Source: DATFVJ01 sp963712955 (GTDB lineage: Bacteria; Actinomycetota; Actinomycetes; Streptosporangiales; Streptosporangiaceae). Taken from it: a stretch of 64,000 nt of DNA. The stretch is from assembly GCA_963712955.1 (NCBI GenBank), contig CAVQKF010000013.1, forward strand, positions 124,001 through 188,000, written 5' to 3'. Position 1 is the first letter of the stretch. The number at the start of each line of letters is the position of its first letter. The translations under genes were made by a program, and so were the position numbers. This document shows positions 27,389 through 36,829 of the stretch, in pieces. A model generated the notes under the pieces. That model made no database searches. It worked only from the letters and a program-made list of their open reading frames with translations, and had not been told where the DNA came from.

Positions 27389-28900
27389 TCATGGGATCGC
27401 GGCTGCCACGAAACCGCTGATGGGCGGCAATGTCACCGACGAGGGCGCGCTCACGATTGGGGTGATCAGCTGGACGCCACCTGCCCGCGTTTCGAGCACG
27501 CGGCCCGCCCACACAGGCCCGGAACCGGCGATAGGCGATACCACGATGGCGAACCCGTTGGGTACGCTGCGTGGCGCCGCCACCTTGATACTGGCGGAAC
27601 GCCCGGCCGCGATCGAAACGAGCTGACCCGCACCGAGCGAACCGCCGCTGCCCGCCGTGGTGATCCGGACCTGCGCTGAGCCATAAGGCGCGGACAGCAC
27701 GACGGACGTCGTGTACCCGGCGTCTGTCGGGTTGTCCGCGATGACGCCTTGCTGCTGGACGGGGCCGGTCGCGGCGGTGAACGCATGGCCGGCCGCGAGC
27801 ACCGCCGCGGTCACAGGGATCGCTGACCGCATCCGCAACGCGGCAGGAATGCCGTTCAGTGACGACAGGTCAAGCGCCACCACAGAGCCCGCGGGCACGT
27901 CAATACCACCGGCCCCGGCCGGCTCGTAGGTGCCCGCGGGGGTGATCGCCTGAACGCGCACCTGCGCGTCGCTCCCGCCAGGATCGATCAGGTAAAGCCG
28001 ACGGCCGGTGCCTGCGCCTGGCAGGCCGGGGATGACCACCTGCGTGGCAGGCGCCGAGGCTGCCCGCCACCACCCGGCCGCCGTCTGCACGGCCGCGACC
28101 ACGCGGCCGACGCTCGTGCGGACGTGCAGGGCCACGACCTCGTCGCCCGGCACGAGCTTGCTGACCGGCTGGACCACACTGCCGCCTGGCGGCACCTCGA
28201 TGCCCGTATCCGCGTTGCCCTGGAGCGGCCCAGTGTCCGTGAAGATCTCGACGTCCACGGCTGCAGGTTCGCTGTCCGGGTTCACCAGATGCAGGTCGAT
28301 GGCTGCTGCGTTGCCCGGTCCGGGGCCGAGGAACCAGAAGTCGGTGCCAGGCTGCGTGCACTGAACACTGGTGACGGTGGACGCGGAGCCGTTAAGGGGA
28401 TAGGTGGTCTGCTCGGCGTCAAGGCCCTGCGCCATCGGGCCGGTCGCGTCGATGATCACCGCTTCCGGCTGCGCTTTGCCCGCCTGCTGCGTCTCGCGCG
28501 GCGTCCTGCCCACGGCGAAGCCGTTTTCGGACAACCAGAGCCGGCCCGGCTGCGATACCGCAAACAACGGGGCCGTGGGCGCCGCGGCGGCGGACCCTGT
28601 GCCGGTTCCCGCGCTCGCCGCGGCCCTTGTCCCCACGCTTGGTGCGGCTACAAGCTCCGCACGACCCTCACCCGTCGACTGGCCTGGCGCGGCGAACACC
28701 GCGATACGGCCGGAGCCGGGCGCGGGACACGACTTGATGCTGGATGTCACGGGCGCAACCTGCGGCCGCCCAGCCCCCACCCGTGCGCTTCCTCCCGTGG
28801 GACGGCTTACCCAGGCCACGCCGAACACTGCCGCGAGCGCGAGCACGACCAGCCCGAACAGCACGAAGCGGCTGGCGACAAGACCTTTCACCCGCGCCAT
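27389..28900 (-). CDS. DUF5719 family membrane-anchored protein
   Basis: Short cytoplasmic start, one membrane helix (FVLFGLVVLALAAVFGVAWV), then a long extracytoplasmic beta-rich region containing SWFLGPGPGN-like FWFLGPGPGNAAAIDLHL, VNPDSEPAAVDVEI and repeated strand motifs. DUF5719 genes stand immediately after the large GT2 glycosyltransferase in many actinobacteria, as here (13-bp overlap). Function unknown; cell-envelope localisation is inferred. Confidence 0.87.
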   Translation of the reverse strand: MARVKGLVASRFVLFGLVVLALAAVFGVAWVSRPTGGSARVGAGRPQVAPVTSSIKSCPAPGSGRIAVFAAPGQSTGEGRAELVAAPSVGTRAAASAGTGTGSAAAAPTAPLFAVSQPGRLWLSENGFAVGRTPRETQQAGKAQPEAVIIDATGPMAQGLDAEQTTYPLNGSASTVTSVQCTQPGTDFWFLGPGPGNAAAIDLHLVNPDSEPAAVDVEIFTDTGPLQGNADTGIEVPPGGSVVQPVSKLVPGDEVVALHVRTSVGRVVAAVQTAAGWWRAASAPATQVVIPGLPGAGTGRRLYLIDPGGSDAQVRVQAITPAGTYEPAGAGGIDVPAGSVVALDLSSLNGIPAALRMRSAIPVTAAVLAAGHAFTAATGPVQQQGVIADNPTDAGYTTSVVLSAPYGSAQVRITTAGSGGSLGAGQLVSIAAGRSASIKVAAPRSVPNGFAIVVSPIAGSGPVWAGRVLETRAGGVQLITPIVSAPSSVTLPPISGFVAAAIP

Positions 28901-31900
28901 CCCGGCGTGTCTGAACCAGAACCGCGCGGCGCGGGAGCCTCTGGCGGGTACGGCGCGCGCGGATACGGGACCGGCGCTCCTGGCGGGTACGGTTCCCTCG
29001 ACTGCGGTGCTTGCGACCGCGGTGCTTGCGACTGCGGTGCTTGCGACTGCGGTGCTTGCGACTGCGGTGCTTGCGGGAGGGTTTGCAGGTGCGGTGCTTG
29101 CGCTTGCGGTGCGTGCGAGGGCTGGCCAGGGCCAGTGTCGCTACCTGGCGATCCACCCGTGGCGCGCGGCGCGGCTGTTCCTGGCTTCGCGCGGCCGGGC
29201 GTCCCTGTGCGGGCCAGACGCCGTGCCGTGGCGGGCCGCCCGCTCGGTGCCGTGCGGGCGCGCGTTGCCGCCTTGCCTGGCTTGCGCCGGCTGCCCCTGC
29301 GCACCGCGCTGCCGCTGACCGCCGGCTGCTCTTCCTCCTCTGCCACGGTCTGCACGCGAGTCGAAGGCAGGGCAAACAACGCGACCACGGCAATGGCGAT
29401 GCCTTCGAGCGCCAGGGCCAGTCGGCGCGTCAGCATGCTGCGGCTGATGTCAAGCCTGCCGCCCCCCGCCGGGAGGTTGAAGCCCTGTGCCCAGCCATCG
29501 ACAGGGCCGGCGAGAGGTGTCAGCGGACGGCCGTTCAGGCTGGCATGAAATCCGGCACCTGCCGGTTCGGCCAGGACGAGCGTCCCGCCTGCGGATGGAA
29601 CAGGCGCGCCTGTCACCTCGACCCGCCCGGACCGCACGGGAACGACCGTGCCGTCCGCCTGGACCACGCGGACCCGAGCCGCGACGTCTGTCACCTGCCA
29701 GAGCCCGAAGGAGCCGGTCAGGCTTACCGGCTGCAGCCCCGGCGTCCCGTCAAGCACCCGGACCAGGCCCTGATCCAGCGGCGCAGGTAGCAGCACGAAC
29801 CCGATGCCGAACTGGCCAAGCGCATGGCCGTCGTCTCCCAGGTCGCCGCCACTTCCCGTGCTCAGGCCGGCCACGACGGGGTCAAGCAGGCGCCGGACGC
29901 CGGCCGGCTGGGCCAGCTCAGGCTCACCAAGAAGCGGATCGGCATTACGCAGCACGGTGTAGTGAAGGGTTCCAGGCCCGGACCGGAGCACGAGCGTCCG
30001 CAGCCGCATACCGTCCGCTGTGGATGCGGTCACAAATGCGGGCAGCACGCTTGAGCGCGTACCGGTCAGCGGGCCACGAACCCCGCTGACCACCCAGAAG
30101 CCTGCCACGAGCACCGGTGCCGAGCAGGCAGCCAGGGCCATCGCGGCGCCGCCGAACCTGCGCAACCCGCCGGCCCGCAGCATGGCTGGCCAGGACTCGG
30201 CCGCTGTAACGGCCGCAAGCAGCACGCCTGCCGCGGTGAAGGTGAGGGCGACACCCGGCCAGCCAGGTACGGCCGGGCCGCCGACAGGTGGGGCCGCCGT
30301 GATCCTGCTCACCGTTATCGCCGCAAGCAGGCCCATCAGCGCGACTCCCCAGCCCGCCGCGACGAGGGCACGGCGGCGGTTCAGCAGCAGGGCCACCAGG
30401 CCAGCCAGCCCGAACCCGGCTGTCACCCACGCCGGCGGCAGTCCGGGGCCGCCGGGGCTAAGCAGCAGCAGCGAGGACGCGGGCAGCCCGGGACTGGCCA
30501 GGCCCTGGCGCTGCACGCCGGCTTCGAGCAGGAAAAGCGACGGGTGCATGAACAGGTCGAGTGTCCACGGGACTAGCAGCACCGCGGGTACGAGCGCGGC
30601 GATGGCGAAATTGATCACTGTCTGTGGTCTGCCCCTGCCGAAGGCCAGGCAGGCAAGCACGGCACCTATGACGCTGAGCGCCCACACCAGCGGGACGAAG
30701 GCCGCCATCACCGCGACGACCAAGCCCGCCGCCCAGGCGGCCTGCCGTGCGCGGCGCCGCGACAGGGTCAGCATCCTTCCGGCCAGAACCCCGACCACAG
30801 GAACAAGCACGAACGCCACCGCGGTGCCTATCCGGCCCGCTGCGATGGCGCCGGTCGCGACAGGAAGCAGTGCGTACGAGCATGCCACCCAGATCCGGGC
30901 CGACGTATGGCTGGTGACGCGGCGCGCCGCCAGATACGCCGTGAATCCCGCAAGCGGCACGCAGCCGAGCAGCAGGACGTCCACGGCGAGCCAGGGTTTA
31001 CCGCCCAGGACGGACGACAGCAGGCCCAGGAGGGCTATGTAAGGAGGCGCATTCGCGGCCGAGCCGATCCCGACGTCGTGGTAGCCCGCCAGGTATTCCC
31101 GCCACAGGTCCGCCGAGCCACCCCACACAGGCACGAGGGCGCCGCCGCCGAGCCACCCGCCGCGTAGCAGCGAGCGCTCGGCGACGAGGGCGACGATGGT
31201 CAGCCCGAGGATGGTGAGCACACCCGGGTTGGTCATGATCCGCTGTGCCAGCCCACCATCGGTGAGCAGGGCCTCTTCGTCGTCGGCGCTGCCACCGTCC
31301 CGCGAGTGCGCTGCTGGCTGCGAGCCGGCCAGCGCGGCACCGATGATCTCGGTGATCCGTCCGACTGTCTGGCCGCGCGGCATGAAAGCCCGGACAATGG
31401 GGTACGCGATCCGGCGGCCTGGCGCTCGCCGCCCCCGTGCCCGCAGCAGCCGTAGCGGATGCCAGAGCACTGACGCGAGTGCGGTGATCTCGTCCCGCGC
31501 GGCACCCGGCTGTTTGCCCATGAGAAGGATCAGCGTGCGAAGCAGCGATCCGACCATGTTGCGGCCGACCGCGGCGAACATCGGGCCGAGCGGCAGGTTC
31601 GCGAACAGCACCAAAAGCGCGTTTTGCCGGTCCAGGTGGCGCGGGCGGTCGCCAGCCGCTCCGTCCACCGAGATGGGCCTGCACCTGCGCGCCGACGCCT
31701 CGACGTGATAAATGACCGCGTCAGTGACCAGCCGCACCCGGTAGCCTGCCCCGATCACGCGCCAGCAGAAGTCGATGTCGTCGCGGAACAGCCGGAGGCT
31801 GGGGTCGAAGCCGCCGAGGCGCTCCCACACATCACGGCGGATGAGCATGCCGGCGCTACCGACGGCCAGCACGTCGCGCTCGCCGTCGTGCTGGCCCTGG

Positions 31901-32415
31901 TCGAGCTCATGCGGTTCTGGGGCGGTCTCCCTGCGGCCGGCGCCGTCGATCGTGATACCTGCCTCGATGATGATCCGGCGGTCCTCCCAGTCCCTGACCT
32001 TGGGTCCGAGGACGGCGGCGCCAGGGCAGGCGCTGGCGGCATCGAGCAGGTGCTCGAGGGCTTCGTGATCCGGCGCGCAGTCGTCGTGCAGCAGCCAGAC
32101 CCATTCGACGATCTCGTCGGCGCTCCGCCGCCCCGCGGAGACCGGAGTCTGGGAGGCACGGTGCCGTAGTGCCTGGGCGACGGCGGCGCCATACCCGGTG
32201 CCGCGTTCTGCCCCGAACACGGAGCCGTTGCCGAGCAGGCTGGCGAGCAGCATGCCGCTGCGATCCCTGCTGCCAGTATCAACGGCAATGACGCGCTGGA
32301 CCGGGTGGGTCTGCTCGCGCAGCGCGCTTGCGACCTCAGGAAGCCAGCGGGCTCCGTCATGCGCGACGATGACCGCGCTAACGACGTGCTGGGCATTCGA
32401 ATCGTTGGGCGACAC
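28888..32415 (-). CDS. GT2 glycosyltransferase with large multi-TM C-terminal region
   Basis: Residues ~15-270 are a GT2 domain (VSAVIVAHDGARWLPEV, VIAVDTGSRDRSG, WLLHDDCAPDHEALEHLL, AGMLIRRDVWERLGGFDPSL, DDIDFCWRVI). The middle holds about a dozen membrane helices, followed by an extracytoplasmic part, a last helix and a Pro/Gln/Arg-rich tail. It presumably transfers sugar to a cell-surface polymer. I favour the GTG at 32415, a few residues before the domain; an ATG at 32586 extends the frame without homologous-looking sequence. Overlaps DUF5719 and follows whiB, the usual order. Confidence 0.88.
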   Translation of the reverse strand: MSPNDSNAQHVVSAVIVAHDGARWLPEVASALREQTHPVQRVIAVDTGSRDRSGMLLASLLGNGSVFGAERGTGYGAAVAQALRHRASQTPVSAGRRSADEIVEWVWLLHDDCAPDHEALEHLLDAASACPGAAVLGPKVRDWEDRRIIIEAGITIDGAGRRETAPEPHELDQGQHDGERDVLAVGSAGMLIRRDVWERLGGFDPSLRLFRDDIDFCWRVIGAGYRVRLVTDAVIYHVEASARRCRPISVDGAAGDRPRHLDRQNALLVLFANLPLGPMFAAVGRNMVGSLLRTLILLMGKQPGAARDEITALASVLWHPLRLLRARGRRAPGRRIAYPIVRAFMPRGQTVGRITEIIGAALAGSQPAAHSRDGGSADDEEALLTDGGLAQRIMTNPGVLTILGLTIVALVAERSLLRGGWLGGGALVPVWGGSADLWREYLAGYHDVGIGSAANAPPYIALLGLLSSVLGGKPWLAVDVLLLGCVPLAGFTAYLAARRVTSHTSARIWVACSYALLPVATGAIAAGRIGTAVAFVLVPVVGVLAGRMLTLSRRRARQAAWAAGLVVAVMAAFVPLVWALSVIGAVLACLAFGRGRPQTVINFAIAALVPAVLLVPWTLDLFMHPSLFLLEAGVQRQGLASPGLPASSLLLLSPGGPGLPPAWVTAGFGLAGLVALLLNRRRALVAAGWGVALMGLLAAITVSRITAAPPVGGPAVPGWPGVALTFTAAGVLLAAVTAAESWPAMLRAGGLRRFGGAAMALAACSAPVLVAGFWVVSGVRGPLTGTRSSVLPAFVTASTADGMRLRTLVLRSGPGTLHYTVLRNADPLLGEPELAQPAGVRRLLDPVVAGLSTGSGGDLGDDGHALGQFGIGFVLLPAPLDQGLVRVLDGTPGLQPVSLTGSFGLWQVTDVAARVRVVQADGTVVPVRSGRVEVTGAPVPSAGGTLVLAEPAGAGFHASLNGRPLTPLAGPVDGWAQGFNLPAGGGRLDISRSMLTRRLALALEGIAIAVVALFALPSTRVQTVAEEEEQPAVSGSAVRRGSRRKPGKAATRARTAPSGRPATARRLARTGTPGRAKPGTAAPRATGGSPGSDTGPGQPSHAPQAQAPHLQTLPQAPQSQAPQSQAPQSQAPRSQAPQSREPYPPGAPVPYPRAPYPPEAPAPRGSGSDTPGWRG
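29001..29075. repeat. 15-bp tandem repeat (5 units) in the GT2 tail
   Basis: Five copies of ACTGCGGTGCTTGCG, one with C for T at the third base, encode the QSQAP repeat in the cytoplasmic or linker tail of the glycosyltransferase. It is a coding minisatellite, not a CRISPR: there are no spacers. Confidence 0.92.
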
Positions 32416-32622
32416 GGGTCCGCTTGGGGTCGGAGGGATTGGCCGCCGATCATGTCCGGTTGGGACCCGGCACGACGGGTGGTAAGCGTGAACAATACGC
32501 GAACGTGCGCCCGCACGAGGCGGGTCTTGAAGGACAGGAGGCATCGTCTTAAATATGCGCAGGTCGCCGCATAACGGCCCCGCCAAGGCGTGGCCAGCGG
32601 CACGTCATTTCATTGCCCAGTT

Positions 32623-32662
32623 GCGGCCCTGCGGCCCTGCGGCCCTGCGGCCCTGCGGCCCG
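32623..32662. repeat. GCGGCCCT octanucleotide array
   Basis: Four perfect copies and a partial fifth of GCGGCCCT lie between whiB and the glycosyltransferase gene. Non-coding; could act as a GC-rich pause or slippage site. Confidence 0.85.
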
Positions 32663-32790
32663 GCGCCCCTGCGGCCCGGCGACGAACCGCCGGGCCGGGA
32701 TTGTGTGCCTTCGCGAGGGAGCCGGCCACCCGCGGCACCAGGGGGACGTCAGCGGCTCGGGCCCAAGGCCAGCGCAGCCCCCTGGGGCAG

Positions 32791-33078
32791 CTAGCCGGCC
32801 TGTCTCTTCAGGCGGCGCCGTTCGCGTTCAGAGAGCCCGCCCCAGATGCCGAAACGCTCGTCGTGCGCGAGTGCGTACTCAAGGCACTCGGCTCGCACGT
32901 CGCACGCGCGGCAGACCTTCTTCGCTTCCCTGGTCGACCCGCCCTTCTCCGGAAAGAACGCTTCCGGATCTGTCTGCGCACACAGCGCGCGTTCCTGCCA
33001 GCCGAGATCCTCGGCTTCATCCGCGCCGACACCCAACGCGCCCGCGCCGTGCGCCAGCGGGATGATCACCTCGCTCAA
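32791..33078 (-). CDS. WhiB-family iron-sulfur regulator (WhiB2/WhmD type)
   Basis: 95 aa. Four cluster-binding cysteines: ERALCAQTDPEAFFPEKGG, then VCRACDVRAECLEYAL. The GIWGGLSERERRRLKR ending is the turn plus basic DNA-binding tail. WhiB2-type proteins control septation and development. I chose the TTG at 33078 because AGGAGG lies six bases upstream (AGGAGGTGCGCT-TTG) and the product then starts like family members; a much longer upstream frame has no support. Preceded by an inverted repeat and a sigma-70-like promoter. Position between fbiA and the GT2 gene is conserved. Confidence 0.93.
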   Translation of the reverse strand: MSEVIIPLAHGAGALGVGADEAEDLGWQERALCAQTDPEAFFPEKGGSTREAKKVCRACDVRAECLEYALAHDERFGIWGGLSERERRRLKRQAG

Positions 33079-33110
33079 AGCGCACCTCCTACCCCTGTCG
33101 GAGCCCCCAC

Positions 33111-33142
33111 GGTTTGCGCCCATCTCCCCTAGGGCGCAAACC
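33111..33142. promoter_or_regulatory. inverted repeat in whiB leader
   Basis: GGTTTGCGCCC (33111-33121) and GGGCGCAAACC (33132-33142) form a perfect 11-bp inverted repeat with a 10-nt loop. It lies between the predicted -10 box and the whiB ribosome site, so it is either an operator or a 5'-leader hairpin. Confidence 0.6.
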
Positions 33143-33153
33143 ACATTGATGAA

Positions 33154-33183
33154 ATTACACGCGCGTGTCTTGCTCGAAGTCAA
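33154..33183 (-). promoter_or_regulatory. predicted sigma-70-type promoter of whiB
   Basis: On the minus strand TTGACT (33183-33178), an 18-nt spacer and TGTAAT (33159-33154) make a good -35/-10 pair, about 76 bp upstream of the TTG start. The remaining ~430 bp up to 33618 show no gene. Confidence 0.55.
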
Positions 33184-33618
33184 GCTGGATCGGTGGTATT
33201 GGCGGCGCTCTTGTCCACGATCATGCAAAAAGTCCGGCCAACGGATGCTGGGATCCCAGGGAGACTTCACACGTCCGTGCGGTCCGCCACCCGGCCGCGT
33301 CCCGCCACAGCCAGGCGGGCGATCCACCGGATCCTGTGTGAACCACCTGCGGCCGGGTGCATCCGCATCCGCCTGAGCCACAGATGACCCGGCGATTCGT
33401 AACCATTTCCCTAACGGCTGCCGCGCGGCGCCCCTTTGCGGCCAAGCAGGCGGTTCCTTGGGGTCGTCCCCCACTGGCTGGCACCGTTCTTAACGGCTCA
33501 CGCAGGGTTACTCGCTTTCGCCGGTGACCACGTTATCAATGGTCGCGAAGCGGATTCAAACAATCACATATGGTCGCGTGAGTCGCCCTCATCGAGGCTG
33601 TGCGCTGGCTGCGCAGTC

Positions 33619-34139
33619 TCACCCGAACCATGCTCCGCTGAGCGATGTGCTTGCTGGTAGTACTGCTGTTAGCTGTCCATGCCCGGCGACTGGCGTCTGA
33701 CGCCCGGAGCCGGACTGATAGCGGGCCGCCGCGAAACCCTGGTCGGCGGTCCGCTGATCGGCCGTCCGCTGAGCCGTCACCGGCTGAGCCGCGGCCTGCG
33801 GCAGGGCCGCCTGCTGCGGAACCCCGTGCTGGGTTGTCACCCGCAGTTCAGCAGACCGGAGGGTGACGACACTGAACAACAGGCCGGCTGCCGCAACCAT
33901 GACACCGACCGCGCCGTAAAGGAATAACCCGAGCTTGGCCGAGCCACTGGCCTGGACGCCGAGCGCGACCAGCCACGTGAGCACGCCGAAGAGCAGCGCC
34001 ATCCCCTGTAAGACCACGGCGAAGTGGCCCAGCCATCGCTCAGCATGGCCATGAGGCCAAGGAACGCGCTGACCGCCACGCCGCCGAGCAGCAGCCACGC
34101 CGTGGGTTGCCTGACTCGCCTGGTTTCGTCCCTGATCAC
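33619..34139 (-). pseudogene. small membrane protein, one-base frameshift
   Basis: From the GTG at 34139 (AGGGGG upstream) the frame reads IRDETRRVRQPTAWLLLGGV and AVSAFLGLMAML, one helix. The next sensible sequence is one frame over: RWLGHFAVVLQGMALLFGVL, LGLFLYGAVGVMVAAAGLLF, SVVTLRSAELR. A single missing base near 34040 explains the break. After three helices comes a Gln/Ala-rich tail. Family unknown; it is divergent from fbiA. Confidence 0.6.
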
Positions 34140-34315
34140 AAGGAACCCCCTGCGGTTTCCAATGTCGGTGGGAAGCCTCCCACACACCTCGCCGCCGCGT
34201 CCTGCCGAGGTGGCAACCCAGGGCCCCGCGCCCCGTTCTGCCCGCCCGCGGGTAACGAGGACGGCGGCTGTGCCCGCCTGTGCCCGCCCCTCAACGCGGC
34301 TGGGAGACTTGTCGC

Positions 34316-35353
34316 ATGCGAATAGTAGTACCGGCCGGCGGAGTCGGCGCTGCACGTTTCCTGCGCGGCCTCAGGGCGGCTGTTCCCGAGGCCCGCATCA
34401 CCGTCATCGGCAATACTGGCGACGACATCACCCTGTTCGGGCTGCGCATCTGCCCGGACCTCGACACCGTCATGTACACCCTCGGTGGCGGGATCAACGC
34501 GCAGCAGGGCTGGGGCCGGTCGGCCGAGACCTTCTCCGTCCGCGAGGAACTCACCGCGTACCAGGCGCAGCCAAGCTGGTTCACCCTTGGCGACCGTGAC
34601 TTCGCCACCCATATAGTGCGGACGGGGCTGCTCGGCTCGGGCCAGCCCCTCTCCGCGGTGACCGCGGCTCTTTGCGAGCGGTGGCGGCCGGGCGTCACCC
34701 TGCTGCCGATGACCGATGACCAGGTGGAGACCCACGTTCTTATCGACGAAGAAAGCGCCCGTGCAGCCGGGCTGCCTGATCACCCGGGCCGAGGAGGCCG
34801 GCAAGCAACGCGGGACCAGCCCGCCGGGGGCTCCCACCGCGCGATCCACTTCCAGGAATGGTGGGTCCGCTTCGGTGCGCGGATCCCCGCCGCCGAGATC
34901 ATTGCGGTGGGCGCGGCCGAGGCGGTCCCTGCCCCGGGTGTGCTCGATGCCATCGAGGCGGCCGATATCGTCCTGTTCCCGCCGTCCAACCCGGTGGTGA
35001 GCATCGGCACCATCCTGCAGGTCCCGGGCATCCGCGACGCCCTCGAGCCGAAGATGGTGGTCGGGGTCTCCCCCATCATCGGCGGCGCGCCCGTGCGAGG
35101 GATGGCCGACGCGTGCCTCGCCGCGATCGGCGTTCCGGCCAGCGCCGGTGCCGTCGCGGGATGGTACGGGCCCAGGCTGCTGAACGGATGGCTCGTGGAT
35201 GACGTGGACAAGGCGGCCGTCGACGACCCTGAACTTGCGCCAATCACCGTCCGGGCCCGCCCGCTCTACATGCACGACGTGCCCGCGACGATCCAGATCG
35301 CGAAGGAATGTCTCGATCTCGCCGCCGCGCTCGGCGCCGGGCAGGCGCTGTGA
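34316..35353 (+). CDS. fbiA: 2-phospho-L-lactate (phosphoenolpyruvate) transferase of F420 synthesis
   Basis: Joins the FO chromophore with the lactyl/enolpyruvyl phosphate group to give (dehydro)F420-0. Start MRIVVPAGGVGAARFLRGL, then IGNTGDDITLFGLRICPDLD, LTAYQAQPSWFTLGDRD, FPPSNPVVSIGTIL and VSPIIGGAPVRGMAD are CofD/FbiA hallmarks; length 345 aa is normal and the frame is intact. GGAG precedes the ATG. The stop overlaps the fbiB GTG, so they are coupled. Confidence 0.95.
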   Translation: MRIVVPAGGVGAARFLRGLRAAVPEARITVIGNTGDDITLFGLRICPDLDTVMYTLGGGINAQQGWGRSAETFSVREELTAYQAQPSWFTLGDRDFATHIVRTGLLGSGQPLSAVTAALCERWRPGVTLLPMTDDQVETHVLIDEESARAAGLPDHPGRGGRQATRDQPAGGSHRAIHFQEWWVRFGARIPAAEIIAVGAAEAVPAPGVLDAIEAADIVLFPPSNPVVSIGTILQVPGIRDALEPKMVVGVSPIIGGAPVRGMADACLAAIGVPASAGAVAGWYGPRLLNGWLVDDVDKAAVDDPELAPITVRARPLYMHDVPATIQIAKECLDLAAALGAGQAL

Positions 35354-36705
35354 GCGCGGCGGCGACGGGCGCCGGGTCCGGCACCATGCCTGCGAACGCG
35401 GACGGCCTCACGGTCACGCCCGTCACGGGGCTGCCTGAGATCGCAGCTGGTGACGATCTCGCCGCGCTGATCGCGGAGGCGGCGCCCGGGCTGGCCGATG
35501 GCGACATTCTGGCCATCACCTCAAAGGTGGTGAGCAAGGCGGAGGGCAGGGTCCTGCGCGCCGCCGAGCGGACGGCGGCTGGTGCGGCCAGCCTGCGCGA
35601 TGCCGCGATCGAGGCAGAAACCGTAAGGGTCGTCGCGACTCGTGGCGCGGCGCGCATCGTGCAGACCAGTCACGGGCTCGTGCTCGCCGCCGCCGGCGTG
35701 GACAACTCCAACAGCGAGCCAGGAACGGTCGTGCTGCTGCCCGAGGATCCGGACGCATCCGCCCGCGCGCTGCGGGCGGCGCTGGCCGGCTGGGCGTCCG
35801 GCTCGCCGTCATCATCACCGACACCCTCGGCCGCCCCTGGCGGATCGGCCAGACCGACAGCGCGATCGGGCTCGCGGGCCTCACGCCTGTGCTCGACCAC
35901 CGCGGGCAAACCGACCCGTACGGCAACCCGCTCGCGGTCACGATGCCCGCGGTGGCCGATGAGATCGCCAGCGCGGGCGACCTCGTCAAGGGCAAGCTCG
36001 GTAATACCCCGGTAGCGATCGTGCGCGGCCTCGCGCATCTGGTCACCGCGCAGGATGGGCCTGGCGCGGCGGCACTTATCCGGCCGCCGGACGAGGACAT
36101 GTTCCGGCTTGGGTCGCGTGACGTGCTTTTCGCCCGGCGGACGGTGCGGGACTTCACCGGCGAGCCAGTCGACGAAGAGGCGGTCCGCCAGGCGTTGCTC
36201 GCGGCGTTCACGGCACCCGCGCCGCACCACTCTGTGCCGTGGCGGTTCGCTATCGCCTCGTCCGCGCGGGCGCGCGATCGCCTGCTCGACGCGATGCGCG
36301 AAGCATGGATCGCCGACCTGCGCGGCGACGGCTTCACCGAGGAACAGATCACCCGCAGGATCGCGCGGGGTGAGCCACTGCGGCGCGCGCCGTTGCTGAT
36401 CGTGCCGTGCCTGGTCACCGACGCGGCGCACGCCTACCCGGATGAGCGGCGGCAGCGGGCGGAGCGGGAGATGTTCCTGGTATCCATGGGCGCCGGGGTG
36501 CAGAACCTGCTGGTCGCGCTGGCCGTCGAGGGACTCGGCTCGTGCTGGGTGTCCAGCAGCCTGTTCTGCCCTGACGTCGCCACGCGCGCACTCAGCCTGC
36601 CAGCCGGCTGGGAACCGATGGGCGTCGTCGGGGTAGGTCATCCGGCCGCTCCGGCGCCGGGCGCGCCCAGACCGCGACGTGGACACCTTCATCGCCATAC
36701 GGTGA
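35350..36705 (+). pseudogene. fbiB: F420-0:gamma-glutamyl ligase / nitroreductase, frameshifted
   Basis: FbiB adds glutamates to F420-0 (N-terminal CofE domain) and reduces dehydro-F420-0 (C-terminal nitroreductase domain). Frame 1 from GTG 35350: VTPVTGLPEIAAGDDLAAL, ITSKVVSKAEGR, VLAAAGVDNSN up to ~35795. The frame then shifts by one missing base to GVRLAVIITDTLGRPWRIGQ, GLTPVLDHRG. The nitroreductase part DVLFARRTVRDFTGEPVDEE is in this second frame. Near 36665 the frame shifts again (equivalent to two missing bases) before the natural end RDVDTFIAIR at 36705. All family motifs remain, so this may be a consensus error rather than a dead gene. Confidence 0.88.
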
Positions 36706-36829
36706 TGGCGATCGCCTGGCGGCGATCATGAACGGGTACGGCCACTCGCGTCCGCGGCAACAGCGATGGCCCATTGCTGGGGCTATAGCACGACTAAAAT
36801 TATGTAGCTTTAAGGCCACCGAAAAGCAG

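Noticed and set aside
28990..29080. Regular short repeats resembling a CRISPR array
   Set aside because: Units are contiguous 15-mers without spacers and lie in frame within a protein tail.
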